Both the position numbers and the translations under genes were made by a program. A DNA stretch of 64,000 nucleotides from Nocardioides caeni (lineage in GTDB: Bacteria; Actinomycetota; Actinomycetes; Propionibacteriales; Nocardioidaceae). Location: NCBI RefSeq assembly GCF_004912195.1, contig NZ_STGW01000003.1, forward strand, positions 248,001 through 312,000, written 5' to 3'. The stretch's first letter is position 1; the number at the start of each line of letters is the position of its first letter. The notes beneath the pieces were generated by a model. That model made no database searches, was not told the origin of the DNA, and was given only the letters and a program-made list of their open reading frames with translations. This document shows, in pieces, positions 11,439 through 19,154 of the stretch.

Positions 11439-11813
11439 TCAGCCCAGGAGCTCTCGCAGGCGGCGATCGACCAGCGCGCCCGACAGCTCGTCGAGCCGCG
11501 CGACGAGAGTGGTCAGGTCACCGATCTGACCGATCCGATCAACGAGCGCGCTCGTCGCAGCCACCGGATCGTCGCCGAGGTCGACGTCGACCAGCAGCGG
11601 GCAGTCGACGGCGCCGCCCTCGGGCTCCGGCGGAAGCTCGGGGGTCCAGCAACCGACCTCGAGCACCAGCCGCCCGGAGGCGCCGACACCCTCGACCCGC
11701 GGGTCGACGTACCAGAAGAGGTCACCGACCGCGAGACGCAGATGCCCCTTGCGCGCCTTGGCGCCGCGCGCCTTCAGCGTCTTCACGACCGAGGCCCTGG
11801 TCCGCGCCACCAC
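11439..11813 (-). CDS. Hypothetical protein, 124 aa
   Basis: Reads VARTRASVVKTLKARGAKARKGHLRLAVGDLFWYVDPRVEG and continues with acidic, strand-rich sequence to VDRRLRELLG. The GTG at 11813 has GGAGG six bases upstream and is preferred to a much longer frame extending to 12077, which would cross the RAE and hairpin. GTG 11810 directly behind is an alternative. No family is recognised. It is divergent from helR, with 175 bp between the two starts holding the regulatory sequences described separately. Confidence 0.6.
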   Translation of the reverse strand: MVARTRASVVKTLKARGAKARKGHLRLAVGDLFWYVDPRVEGVGASGRLVLEVGCWTPELPPEPEGGAVDCPLLVDVDLGDDPVAATSALVDRIGQIGDLTTLVARLDELSGALVDRRLRELLG

Positions 11814-11862
11814 AGCGCACCTCCTCGACGATGGACCGGCCGACGCGCAGCCGACACACAAA

Positions 11863-11891
11863 AGGGAAAGGACGGCGTACGTCCTTTCCCT
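11863..11891. promoter_or_regulatory. Perfect 11-bp inverted repeat in the helR divergent promoter region
   Basis: AGGGAAAGGAC (11863-11873), seven-base centre GGCGTAC, then GTCCTTTCCCT (11881-11891). It lies 22 bp left of the RAE and 50 bp from the divergent GTG at 11813. It could be an operator or a hairpin in the 5' leader of the divergent gene. Confidence 0.5.
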
Positions 11892-11912
11892 CTCCAAGGT
11901 ATAGCGCAGTGG

Positions 11913-11932
11913 GGGGCTTGCGGCAAGGCCCC
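11913..11932 (+). promoter_or_regulatory. Rifamycin-associated element (RAE)
   Basis: GGGGCTTGCGGCAAGGCCCC, with extra G and C on the flanks extending the dyad. This matches, as I recall it, the inverted-repeat RAE found upstream of rifamycin-inducible genes in actinomycetes, including helR and rifamycin phosphotransferase genes. A -10-like GGTATAGC precedes it. It sits 57 bp before the helR start. Confidence 0.85.
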
Positions 11933-11988
11933 CTTCGAGGGGCACCATCTGCGGGTCCTCCATCCTCGACACACCGGAGCGAGCCCCG

Positions 11989-14121
11989 TTGCCCAGCAGC
12001 ACCTTCGCCCTTCCCGCCGACCATATCGCGAAGTCCGACCCCGCCCTGACCGGCGCCGATGACCACCACTTCGACACGATCGCCCCGACCCTCGAGGAGA
12101 CCCGTCAGGAGCTCACCGAACGCCTCCGGCAGGCCAGGCACGCGACCGGGGTCGAGGGGCAGGAGGCGTTGGACCGGGACCAGGAGGTCCGCCGACTCTC
12201 GTCGCGGCTGCGTACCTTGCAGCGCTACGAGCGCGACCTGTGCCTGGGCCGGATGGTGACGCGGGACGGCACGAGGATCTACGTCGGACGCCTCGGCCTC
12301 GCCGACCGCTCCGGCCGACGGCTGCTGATCGACTGGCGCTCCCCCGCGGCCGAGCCGTTCTTCGCCGCCACCCACGCCGATCCGATGGGACTGGTCAGCC
12401 GACGTCGCTACCGGTGGGCGGCGGGGCTGATCACCGACTACTGGGACGAGGCCTTCAGTGACGCTGCCGTCACCCCGGCCCTCGACCCCGACAGCGCCTT
12501 CATCGCCAGCCTCGGCGCGGCCCGCACCGACCGGATGCAGGACGTCCTGAGCACCCTGCAGTCCGACCAGCACGCCATCATCCGCGCCAGCTCCACCGGC
12601 ACCCTCGTGGTCGATGGCGGGCCGGGCACGGGCAAGACCGTGGTCGCACTGCATCGGGCCGCCTACCTTCTGCACGCCGACCCGCGGCTGCGTGAGGGCC
12701 GTGGCGGAGTCCTGGTCGTCGGTCCGCACCGGCCCTACCTGCGCTGGGTGGCCGACGTGCTTCCCGGCCTCGGCGAAGAGGGGGTGCTGGCCTGCACCCT
12801 GGCCGACCTCGTCCCTGGCGGAGGGGCCCGGGACCCGGAACCCGATCCCGAGGTCGCTCGGCTGAAGGCGAGCGCCGCGTTGGTCGGCGCGATCGACCGG
12901 GCCGTGGCGATCTACGAGGAGCCTCCCGTCGCCGGTCTCGAGGTGAGTACACCGTGGGCCGACGTCTGGGTCGGTCCGGCTGACTGGGTCGAGGCGTTCG
13001 ACGCGCCTGATCCCACCACCCCGCACAACGCGGCCCGCGAGGAGGTCTGGGACGCCCTGCTCGACGTCCTCGTCGACAAGCTCGAAGAGGTCGAGGACGT
13101 CGCCGAGGAGACCCTGCGCCGAGCGCTGAGGCGCAGCCCCGAGCTGATCGAAGCAGTCCACGGCGCGTGGCCGATGCTCGAGCACACCGACGTGGTGGCC
13201 GACCTGTGGGCGGTTCCGGCCTACCTGCGCCTGTGCGCCGGGTGGCTGTCGCCCGACGAGGCCCGCCTGTTGCGCCGGCCGGAGGGCAGTGCATGGACCG
13301 TGGCAGACCTGCCGCTGCTGGATGCGGCCCGCCGACGCCTCGGTGACCCTGACGTCTCCCGGCTGCGCCGGCGTCGTGAGCTCGCAGCCGAGGCCGAGCG
13401 GGACGACCGCGCCGCGGTGGTCGACGACCTCATCCGCTCCGACGACTCGACGATGCAGGTGATGTCGATGCTGCGCGGGCAGGACCTGCGCGAGGCCCTC
13501 GTCGACCCGGACGCAACAGCGCTCCCACCGCCCGACGGTCTGGTCGGTCCGTTCGCGCACGTCATCGTCGATGAAGCCCAGGAGCTGAGTGACGCCGAGT
13601 GGCAGATGCTGATCGCCCGCTGCCCCTCGCGCAGCTTCACCGTGGTCGGCGACCGCGCCCAGGCGCGGGACGGCTTCACCGAGACCTGGTCGGAGCGACT
13701 CGGGCGGGTGGGCCTCGACCGGCTCGACCAGGTACGGCTGACGATCAACTACCGGACGCCGACCGAGATCATGGCGGAGGCGGAGCCGGTGATCCGTGCC
13801 TTCCTCCCCGACGCCAACGTCCCGACGTCGGTCCGCTCGAGCGGCGTACCCGTGCGTCATGGTCGGGCCGACGCGCTCGACGCCGTGCTCGACGAGTGGC
13901 TCACCACCCACCCGGAGGGCACCGCTTGCGTGCTCGGGTCCCCTCAGCCGGCAACGACGCGGCCACGCGTCCGGTCGCTCACACCGGCGCTCGCGAAGGG
14001 GCTCGAGTTCGACCTGGTGGTGTTGCTCGACCCGGCATCACTCGGGAGCGGCCTCGCCGGCGCCGTCGACACCTACGTGGCGATGACCAGGTCCACCGGC
14101 GAGCTGGTGATCCTCACCTGA
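11989..14121 (+). CDS. helR: HelR, RNA-polymerase recycling ATPase (rifamycin tolerance)
   Basis: A 710-residue superfamily 1 helicase-like ATPase of the HelD/HelR class. It displaces rifamycin-bound or stalled RNA polymerase from DNA. The N-terminal coiled arm (LEETRQELTERLRQARHAT...QEVRRLSSRLRTLQRYERDLC) is about residues 34-85. Walker A GGPGTGKT is near 209-216, Walker B DEAQELSDAEW near 527, and the C-terminal RecA2 motifs TINYRTPTEI and AKGLEFDLVV follow. The start is TTG with GGAG nine bases upstream. Its close match to HelR rather than HelD and the upstream RAE make the assignment firm. Its stop is 6 bp from the displaced parE 3' end. Confidence 0.9.
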   Translation: MPSSTFALPADHIAKSDPALTGADDHHFDTIAPTLEETRQELTERLRQARHATGVEGQEALDRDQEVRRLSSRLRTLQRYERDLCLGRMVTRDGTRIYVGRLGLADRSGRRLLIDWRSPAAEPFFAATHADPMGLVSRRRYRWAAGLITDYWDEAFSDAAVTPALDPDSAFIASLGAARTDRMQDVLSTLQSDQHAIIRASSTGTLVVDGGPGTGKTVVALHRAAYLLHADPRLREGRGGVLVVGPHRPYLRWVADVLPGLGEEGVLACTLADLVPGGGARDPEPDPEVARLKASAALVGAIDRAVAIYEEPPVAGLEVSTPWADVWVGPADWVEAFDAPDPTTPHNAAREEVWDALLDVLVDKLEEVEDVAEETLRRALRRSPELIEAVHGAWPMLEHTDVVADLWAVPAYLRLCAGWLSPDEARLLRRPEGSAWTVADLPLLDAARRRLGDPDVSRLRRRRELAAEAERDDRAAVVDDLIRSDDSTMQVMSMLRGQDLREALVDPDATALPPPDGLVGPFAHVIVDEAQELSDAEWQMLIARCPSRSFTVVGDRAQARDGFTETWSERLGRVGLDRLDQVRLTINYRTPTEIMAEAEPVIRAFLPDANVPTSVRSSGVPVRHGRADALDAVLDEWLTTHPEGTACVLGSPQPATTRPRVRSLTPALAKGLEFDLVVLLDPASLGSGLAGAVDTYVAMTRSTGELVILT

Positions 14122-14127
14122 GCACCC

Positions 14128-14179
14128 TCAGGCGTCGAGCGCCTCCATGTCCACCTCGTAGGCGCCCTGGATGATGAAC
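14128..14179 (-). pseudogene. Displaced original 3' end of parE
   Basis: On the minus strand this reads (F)FI-IQGAYEVDMEALDA-stop, 14 codons after the FI shared with the intact gene. The functional parE at 20193-22310 has FI-VANGGHLTYEDIDA-stop, also 14 codons. Both begin at the same GTTCATC core. The simplest reading is that this fragment is the native end of parE, cut off by insertion of the 6.07-kb island. Before insertion helR and parE would have been convergent with 6 bp between stops. Confidence 0.8.
14173..14179. other. Left attachment core (GATGAAC) of the parE island
   Basis: Seven bases identical to 20238-20244. Outside it (left) is host parE tail; inside (right) is island sequence CTCGTCAGGAACAGAGCACA leading to the integrase gene, whose start lies 51 bp away. 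Confidence 0.75.
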
Positions 14180-14229
14180 CTCGTCAGGAACAGAGCACAT
14201 GTAACGTTCATCGCAGGAGGTCACCACCC

Positions 14230-15596
14230 ATGAAAGCCGGAATCTACGCACGCATCAGCCTAGACGCGGCAGGGGACGGCATGGGCGTGGCCCGGCAAGA
14301 GGAGCTGTGTCGAGCGCTTGCCGACCGCAAGGGCTGGGAGGTTGTCGAGCTGTACGTGGACAACGACGTGAGCGCCAGCAGCACCAAGGAGCGGCCCGAG
14401 TACACGCGCATGCTCAGCGACCTTGAAGCGGGCACCATCAGCGCCGTAGTCGTCTACGCCATCGACCGCCTGACTCGACGACCGATGGAGCTGGAGACCT
14501 TCATCGACCTGACCGAACGCCTGAACGTGTCCCTGGCGAACGTCGCCGGTGAGATTGACCTTGCGACGCCGATGGGCCAAGCCCAAGCTCGGATGATGGG
14601 TCTGGTTGCACGCCTGGAAGCCCAGAGCATCGGCAAGCGAGTGCGAGACAGAAGCTGCAACGCGCCATGCAGGGCATCCCCCACAAGGGCAGGCATCGGC
14701 TGTACGGCTACGACTCGGACTGGCAGACGAAGCCCGATGAGGCCGCCATCGTCCGCGAGATGTTCCAGAGGAGAGCACGAGGCGAGTCGACAACCTCCAT
14801 TGCGCGAGACCTGACCACGCGCGGCGTCAAGACGGTCAGCGGCCGCGACTGGACCAGCGGAGTGTTGGGCGAAACCCTGACGAAGCATGTCTATGCGGGG
14901 AAGGTCACCTTCAAGGGCGAAGTCGTCGCGGACAGCATCTACCCGGCGCTGGTGGACCTCGACACGTTCAACGCAGCACAGTCGAACCTCGCCAACGATT
15001 CGGCCGGTACCAACACGCGCCGATATCTGTTGAGTGGCATCCTGCGCTGCGAGCACTGCCTCTCTCCCATGAAGGGCAACCCCTCCAACCAGATGTACCG
15101 CTGCTCCACCACCTACGGCGGCTGTGGACGCCTTTCGGTGCGCATCACCCTTGCCGACCACTGGGTGACGTGGGCAGCCATGCAGCGCGCCAACCTGACG
15201 CCCAAGCGACAGTCGCCGACCCGCGACTACGACGCTGAGATTGCCGCCGCCGACGCCGCGGTACTCAAGATTCAGGCGGACTACCGAGCGGGCATCTACA
15301 CGCTGGCCGAGGCCAAGCCCCTGCTCGACGCGGAGCGGACCAAGGCGCGAGAGGCAGCACAGTCGAAGGCAAGAGCCGCGCCACGTACCAACTTCGCGAC
15401 GCAGAAGTACCTCGACTACCACCGCATGAACCTTGCCCAGCAGCGCGCCTTCATCAGCTCCCACATCACGGGCGTCGTTGTCGGTCCCGCCGTCAGCAAG
15501 GGCAACCAGCCGTTCGACCCCTCTCGGTTCCTCTGCGAGTACCCAGACGGCACCAAGGAGCGGCTGGAACGTCCGGTCGATGACCCGGAGTGGTAG
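14230..15596 (+). pseudogene. Large serine recombinase (phage-type integrase) with a 1-base deletion
   Basis: The first frame gives the resolvase catalytic domain (MKAGIYARISLDAAGDG; AIDRLTRRPMELETF; GQAQARMMGLVARLEAQSIGKRVR). At about 14646/14647 one base is missing: adding it restores VRRQKLQRAMQGIPHKGRHRLYGYD. The second frame continues through the recombinase domain and a zinc ribbon (LRCEHCLSPMKGN...MYRCSTTYGGCGR), a coiled segment and the end ERPVDDPEW. Joined length would be about 455 residues, the normal size. The ribosome site AGGAGG lies nine bases before the ATG. Either the element is fixed in place or the deletion is a sequencing error in a non-homopolymer context. Confidence 0.85.
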
Positions 15597-15732
15597 CTGA
15601 GAGCTCTCAGAATGCCCTACACAGGCCGCGCATTAATCCAGTGGACACGAGGGCCACTGACGAGGCTGCGATTTTCAGAGAGCCTTTCTTCGGCGTCGGA
15701 CCAGCAGCCCGAATATGGTAAAATAGATGTGG

Positions 15733-16024
15733 TATACTGAAGTAGTTGGGTAGTCCATGACCACCCAAGCGGCCCGACCGAAACGGGAGCAAGACGGCCG
15801 CGAGTCTGCATCACGCACGGGTCTTCGGAGCGCCGCCCGTGCAGAGCCCTTCGGGAGCCGACCAGCCAGCACGCTGGGTAGGTGCAGATGCCAGCCCGCG
15901 CTAGGTCCGACGGAGAACGTCGGCTCGGCAACTGGCCCTCACGCGATGCGCGATTCTGACAGTGACCGCCTGCGGCACACGCGATACCAACCACCGACGA
16001 GGACCAACTGGGTGCGAGACCCAG
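15733..16024 (+). ncRNA. Candidate structured RNA / non-coding stretch in the island
   Basis: 15597-16138 holds no gene I can support. An AT-rich block ends in TATACT (15733-15738, -10-like; no clear -35). Downstream come successive stable hairpins: GCACGGG/CCCGTGC (15815-15842), CCAGC/GCTGG (15866-15877), CCGAC/GTCGG with a seven-base loop (15907-15923) and CTGGG/CCCAG with a seven-base loop (16008-16024). Open frames over it are Arg-rich or low quality and lack ribosome sites. The RNA is a proposal from structure only; the strand is inferred from the -10-like box. Confidence 0.35.
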
Positions 16025-16043
16025 CCATCGGAGACAACTTCCA

Positions 16044-16112
16044 GATGGGCAGATACGCCGCTCACTGAACAGACGCGACCCGTCTCAGTAGGTAGGGCGA
16101 CGTATGCCCATC
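16044..16112. repeat. Long-range inverted repeat downstream of the resolvase operon
   Basis: GATGGGCAGATACG (16044-16057) and CGTATGCCCATC (16101-16112) pair over 12 bases with one bulge. A smaller stem AGACG/CGTCT lies inside. The position just past the stop of the leftward gene at 16139 suits a transcript 3' end, though no T-run is present. Confidence 0.4.
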
Positions 16113-16138
16113 TTCAACAACCACAGACCAATCGGGAC

Positions 16139-16564
16139 CTACACAGGGAAGGACATTGCCGGGTTGCGACGGTAGGTTTCAGGCAGCGGCTGAAGCGCCT
16201 CCGCGGCCTGCTCGCGGATACGAGCGCCCCACTCTTCGAGCAACGCGACGAAGTCCCCGACGTCCACGAAGTCCCCCTCCTCGTCGTCATCAGCGAAGTC
16301 GTAGCGAGCCTCAACCTTGTCGCCAACGAGTCTCAGCAACGTGATGTTGCCGTACGTGAACGGCCGCTCGTCGTTGTTGAGTTCTGCCTGACGCAAGCCC
16401 TTCAGAGCGACGTCGACCCAGTAGGTTGACGGCCCGCTCCCGCGCGCTCCTCGTGGCGGGAGGGACGAGATGCTGTCGTCGAGAGCTTCGTTGAACAGAG
16501 GCCCAGCCGACGGAAGCTGGGCATCGACCTGACCATCTTCCCGAACGGTGAACAGGCGCTCCAT
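16139..16564 (-). CDS. Hypothetical island protein, 141 aa
   Basis: Begins MERLFTVREDGQVDAQLPSAG and has an acidic stretch ARYDFADDDEEGDFVDVGDFVALLEEWGARIREQAAEAL. Composition and size recall immunity-type or antitoxin-like proteins, but no family is recognised. It follows the resolvase by 19 bp on the same strand. An earlier ATG at 16600 would overlap the resolvase end and has no ribosome site; neither start is well supported. It is the last gene of a leftward set running XRE, unknown, resolvase, this gene. Confidence 0.6.
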   Translation of the reverse strand: MERLFTVREDGQVDAQLPSAGPLFNEALDDSISSLPPRGARGSGPSTYWVDVALKGLRQAELNNDERPFTYGNITLLRLVGDKVEARYDFADDDEEGDFVDVGDFVALLEEWGARIREQAAEALQPLPETYRRNPAMSFPV

Positions 16565-16583
16565 GACGCCATCATGCACGACC

Positions 16584-17249
16584 TCAGGCAGCCGCCGCAT
16601 CCAAGTTCGCGGAGGTGAGTACCGCCTTCACGGTGCTGGGATACCACCGCGCGCCGCCGCGCGCGGTCGCGACGCAGTCGCGGTTGAGCGAGTCCGCGAT
16701 AGCGGCGAGCGTCTCCCCCTCGGCGCGAGCAGAGACGATGCGGTCGGTCACGGCGGCCGGTAGCGTCCGAGGACGACCAAGGCGCTTCCCCTGGCGCTTC
16801 AGTTGCTGCAAGGCCGCACTGGTGCGAGCACCGATGAGCCGACGCTCATACTGCGCGAAACAGGCCATGACGCTGGCCATCAGCTCACCTGATGCCGTCG
16901 TCGTGTCGAGAGCGAGGTCCAGAACGACCAACTGCCAGCCCTCGACGCGAGCGCGCTCCATCAGCATCGCGAAGTCGAGCAACGAGCGGCTGAGTCGGTC
17001 GAGCTTCGACACCACCAGCACCGACGCCTCTCCCCTGCTCAGCATGCCGAGTGCACCCGCGATGCCCGGACGGGACAGGTTCTTCGCCGAGAAGCCCTCG
17101 TCCGAGACGTACTCGACATCAGACCACCCACGACGAGCGGCCTCGGCTGCGATGACCTCACGCTGGTCAGCCAGCCCCAGGCCCGACACGCTCTGCTCCT
17201 CAGTGGAGACGCGGAGGTAGGCCAGCACGGTGGCGGAGCGCTTCTTCAT
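16584..17249 (-). CDS. Resolvase/invertase-type serine recombinase
   Basis: A 221-residue small serine recombinase. The catalytic domain contains YLRVSTEEQSVSGLGLADQRE (Ser of RVST), EGFSAKNLSRPG and SKLDRLSRSLLDFAMLM, with the E-helix QYERRLIGARTSAALQQLKRQGKRLGRPRTL leading to a C-terminal helix-turn-helix. It is of the Tn3-resolvase/Gin family size with an extended DNA-binding end. Its role could be dimer resolution of the circular form, inversion, or a remnant of a nested element. A 24-bp inverted repeat directly upstream (17260-17283) is a candidate binding site. There is no clear ribosome site before ATG 17249. Confidence 0.85.
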   Translation of the reverse strand: MKKRSATVLAYLRVSTEEQSVSGLGLADQREVIAAEAARRGWSDVEYVSDEGFSAKNLSRPGIAGALGMLSRGEASVLVVSKLDRLSRSLLDFAMLMERARVEGWQLVVLDLALDTTTASGELMASVMACFAQYERRLIGARTSAALQQLKRQGKRLGRPRTLPAAVTDRIVSARAEGETLAAIADSLNRDCVATARGGARWYPSTVKAVLTSANLDAAAA

Positions 17250-17259
17250 ACGCTGAGAT

Positions 17260-17283
17260 TACACTAAACGGACATTTAATGTA
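17260..17283. promoter_or_regulatory. AT-rich inverted repeat upstream of the resolvase
   Basis: TACACTAAA, six-base centre CGGACA, TTTAATGTA: nine-base arms with one mismatch. The minus strand contains TGTCCGTTTA, similar to resolvase half-sites beginning TGTC. It overlaps the last codons of the preceding gene and precedes the resolvase start by 11 bp, so autoregulation or a recombination subsite is plausible. Confidence 0.45.
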
Positions 17284-18073
17284 TCTGCACAGGGGCGGCA
17301 AGGTCCGAGTACCGGATGAGCGCGTGCTGCAACAGGTCGAAGACGAGGGAAGCCAGCGGTTCAAGTCGACGCTCATCCAACGTGAGAAACAGGCCCACTC
17401 CACCGGGTATCAGTTGGGCGTCAGTCGGCGTCGTCAGTCGAATCATGGGCCAACTGCGACCGTGTGCGAAGGCAGACGCCTCGCGCCATCGGGCGCGAGC
17501 AGCCTCGCGAGTCCAGTTGTCCAGTTCGATAGCCGCGTTCGCAACCGTCTCCGAGTAGGCGAACGAGGACGATACCTGGGTAGGCGCGATGCCCAGCCGA
17601 ACTGCCAGCTCGACGGTCTCCCGAGCACGCTCGGCACCCGACTTGCCGTTGCCAGTCGGAACGAAGGCGGTATCGCGCTCCCACCTCTGACGCTCCTGAT
17701 AGTCGTGGTGCCAGACCTTCAGGGCACGCGCACGCCGCGCCTTCCGCGCTTCCGGCGCCATCACCCAGACCGACGTCGCGACCGACTCGACGGCTCCCCT
17801 GAGCAACGTCCAGGGAGCGTTGACCGTGATGGTGCCGCGCTCTCGCACGACAAGGTCGCGAAGGGTGATGACGTGGTCCAGACACGACACAATCCCGTTG
17901 TTGACGATGATGGAGACCCACCGACCGTCAAGGCCCTGGTCATCACGCCTCAACTCGCTGTCGGGCGCTAGTTCTCCCAGCCCCAACGCCATGTTCTCGA
18001 CGTCGTCGCTGTCCGCGAGAGAGCCGGCCATCTCGAACAACGGCAGCAAGAACGACAGCTCAGCAATCGACAT
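17276..18073 (-). CDS. Hypothetical island protein, 265 aa, helical
   Basis: Reads MSIAELSFLLPLFEMAGSL to LLQHALIRYSDLAAPVQIH. It contains APWTLLRGAVESVATSVWVMAPEARKARRARALK, a pattern reminiscent of DUF5677-like helical proteins that often lie near abortive-infection genes; this resemblance is weak and from memory. No signal peptide or membrane segment is evident. ATG 18073 was chosen; a TTG at 18091 would add six residues. It sits 61 bp after the XRE gene and 26 bp before the resolvase, on the same strand. Confidence 0.6.
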   Translation of the reverse strand: MSIAELSFLLPLFEMAGSLADSDDVENMALGLGELAPDSELRRDDQGLDGRWVSIIVNNGIVSCLDHVITLRDLVVRERGTITVNAPWTLLRGAVESVATSVWVMAPEARKARRARALKVWHHDYQERQRWERDTAFVPTGNGKSGAERARETVELAVRLGIAPTQVSSSFAYSETVANAAIELDNWTREAARARWREASAFAHGRSWPMIRLTTPTDAQLIPGGVGLFLTLDERRLEPLASLVFDLLQHALIRYSDLAAPVQIH

Positions 18074-18134
18074 CTCAGACCCCAACTTCAACCGCGCCGC
18101 CCGCGCGCCGCTTCGCGCGCACAGCGTCGCCGCC

Positions 18135-18374
18135 TCAGTCGTCGGAACGCAACCCAGTTACCAGCACGCCCGGGTCGACATCCAAGGCCGCCGCGAGGCG
18201 CAGGATGTTCCGCAGAGTGAGGTTCGCCTGGCCGCGCTCGATACGACCGATGAACGACCAGTGGAGTGCCGTGCCCTCGGCAAGGCGCTCCTGCGAGAGC
18301 CCGAGTTCATGCCGACGCTCGCGTACGCGTTCTCCAAGGATGCTGGCGGCCTCTGGCGCAGATGTCTTCGGCAC
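18135..18374 (-). CDS. XRE-family helix-turn-helix regulator
   Basis: A 79-residue Cro/CI-type DNA-binding protein: LGERVRERRHELGLSQERLAEGTALHWSFIGRIERGQANLTLRNILRLAAALDVDPGVLV is a full five-helix HTH_3 domain. The start is GTG with GGGG upstream. It heads the leftward operon of the island and is divergent from the lipoprotein gene; a 12-bp perfect palindrome lies between them at 18441-18452 and is the obvious operator candidate. Confidence 0.85.
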   Translation of the reverse strand: MPKTSAPEAASILGERVRERRHELGLSQERLAEGTALHWSFIGRIERGQANLTLRNILRLAAALDVDPGVLVTGLRSDD

Positions 18375-18440
18375 ACACCAACCCCATCCGGCTGAGTCGC
18401 AAACGACCAGAGACCAGATGTTTCAGCATTTTAGACATGT

Positions 18441-18452
18441 GACGTATACGTC
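18441..18452. promoter_or_regulatory. Perfect palindrome between XRE and lipoprotein genes
   Basis: GACGTATACGTC, a 12-bp perfect dyad in an AT-rich gap, 18 bp before the rightward ATG at 18470 and 67 bp before the leftward GTG at 18374. Its size and place suit binding by the XRE dimer. Confidence 0.5.
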
Positions 18453-18469
18453 TCGATAGGGTTGGGCAC

Positions 18470-18676
18470 ATGCTCACGAAAGTCGCGACCGCCCTCGGCG
18501 CGGTAGTTCTACTGCCCCTGCTCTCCGCCTGTGGCGGAGGAAGCAGCGACAGCCTCGATGACGACTCGACCGACTGGAGTCAGCTCTGCGGCACCTTGCG
18601 AGTCATCGCGGCAGATGACGACGAGTCGAGCGAGCGACGCGCCAAGGCCCTCGACCGCATCAGCGAGAACTGCTGA
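18470..18676 (+). CDS. Small lipoprotein, 68 aa
   Basis: MLTKVATALGAVVLLPLLSACGGG is a short n-region, hydrophobic core and lipobox LSAC. The mature part is only about 48 residues, Asp/Ser-rich, with two further cysteines (SQLCGTLR and the last residue) that could form a disulfide. Function is unknown. An AGGG ribosome site precedes the ATG. It is the first of two rightward mini-genes of the island and could be a surface or exclusion factor, which is speculation. Confidence 0.65.
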   Translation: MLTKVATALGAVVLLPLLSACGGGSSDSLDDDSTDWSQLCGTLRVIAADDDESSERRAKALDRISENC

Positions 18677-18715
18677 GCCCATCGGGGCACAGCTTCACAC
18701 GAAGGAGACAGCTCC

Positions 18716-18886
18716 ATGGCACTTGGCGAGAGCCAGATGTTCTGCATCGACTGCAACCAGCCAGTCCTGGCGGTACTGGCGGGCATGGCACGCACTCCGC
18801 ACTGCCCGCAATGTGGCCGCCGCTTCACCATGAAGGACAACTTCAAGCACGCAGCTCGCATGGCCGAGTGGAAGCGCGGCCGGTAG
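18716..18886 (+). CDS. Zinc-ribbon mini-protein, 56 aa
   Basis: MALGESQMFCIDCNQP... then HCPQCGRRFTMKDNF and a basic end MAEWKRGR. Two CxxC knuckles (FCIDC and HCPQC) about 25 residues apart make a compact zinc ribbon. A strong ribosome site AAGGAG lies about eight bases before the ATG. It follows the lipoprotein by 39 bp. Such proteins bind nucleic acid or act as small regulators; no specific family is recognised. Confidence 0.7.
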   Translation: MALGESQMFCIDCNQPVLAVLAGMARTPHCPQCGRRFTMKDNFKHAARMAEWKRGR

Positions 18887-19099
18887 CGGCGTTGATGGGC
18901 GCACTATCCAGACGCCACGTTCCACGCGCGGAGCGCGCATCATGCGTGTCCGACGATTCTTAACATTCGCCTCGAGAAGAACCGGGCGATGCCACGTTAA
19001 GACGGCCCGAGCGCAGGGCAGCGCCACGCCCGTGTTTCGAGCGTCCATGCCCGCGAAGCTCGCTGCGGTGCGAGACCTAGCCTCGCTAGAGTGCGACAA

Positions 19100-19130
19100 G
19101 GGGCCGGGACATCGTCAGTGTCCCGGCCCC
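19100..19130. terminator. Strong hairpin between convergent island mini-genes
   Basis: GGGGCCGGGACA (19100-19111), loop TCGTCAG, TGTCCCGGCCCC (19119-19130): a perfect 12-bp stem. It lies between the rightward zinc-ribbon gene and the leftward small basic gene, so it could end both transcripts. 18887-19099 otherwise holds nothing I can support. Confidence 0.75.
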
Positions 19131-19154
19131 TCTCAGTAGAACTTCCCCGCTCTA

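Noticed and set aside
11722-13911. 729-codon minus-strand frame opposite helR
   Set aside because: Antisense shadow: no motifs, and it would cross the RAE and promoter region.
14230-15596. Programmed frameshift in the integrase
   Set aside because: No slippery heptamer or downstream structure at the junction; a simple 1-base deletion restores a continuous family sequence.
15960-16030. tRNA-like T-arm (CTGGG-TGCGAGA-CCCAG) in the island
   Set aside because: No acceptor stem, D-arm or anticodon arm can be fitted upstream.
15757-16068. 103-codon plus-strand frame in the island gap
   Set aside because: Arg/Ser-rich without a ribosome site or family; overlaps the run of hairpins, which explains the openness better.
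18942-19139. 65-codon plus-strand frame before the hairpin at 19100
   Set aside because: Its end runs through both arms of the terminator hairpin and it lacks a ribosome site.
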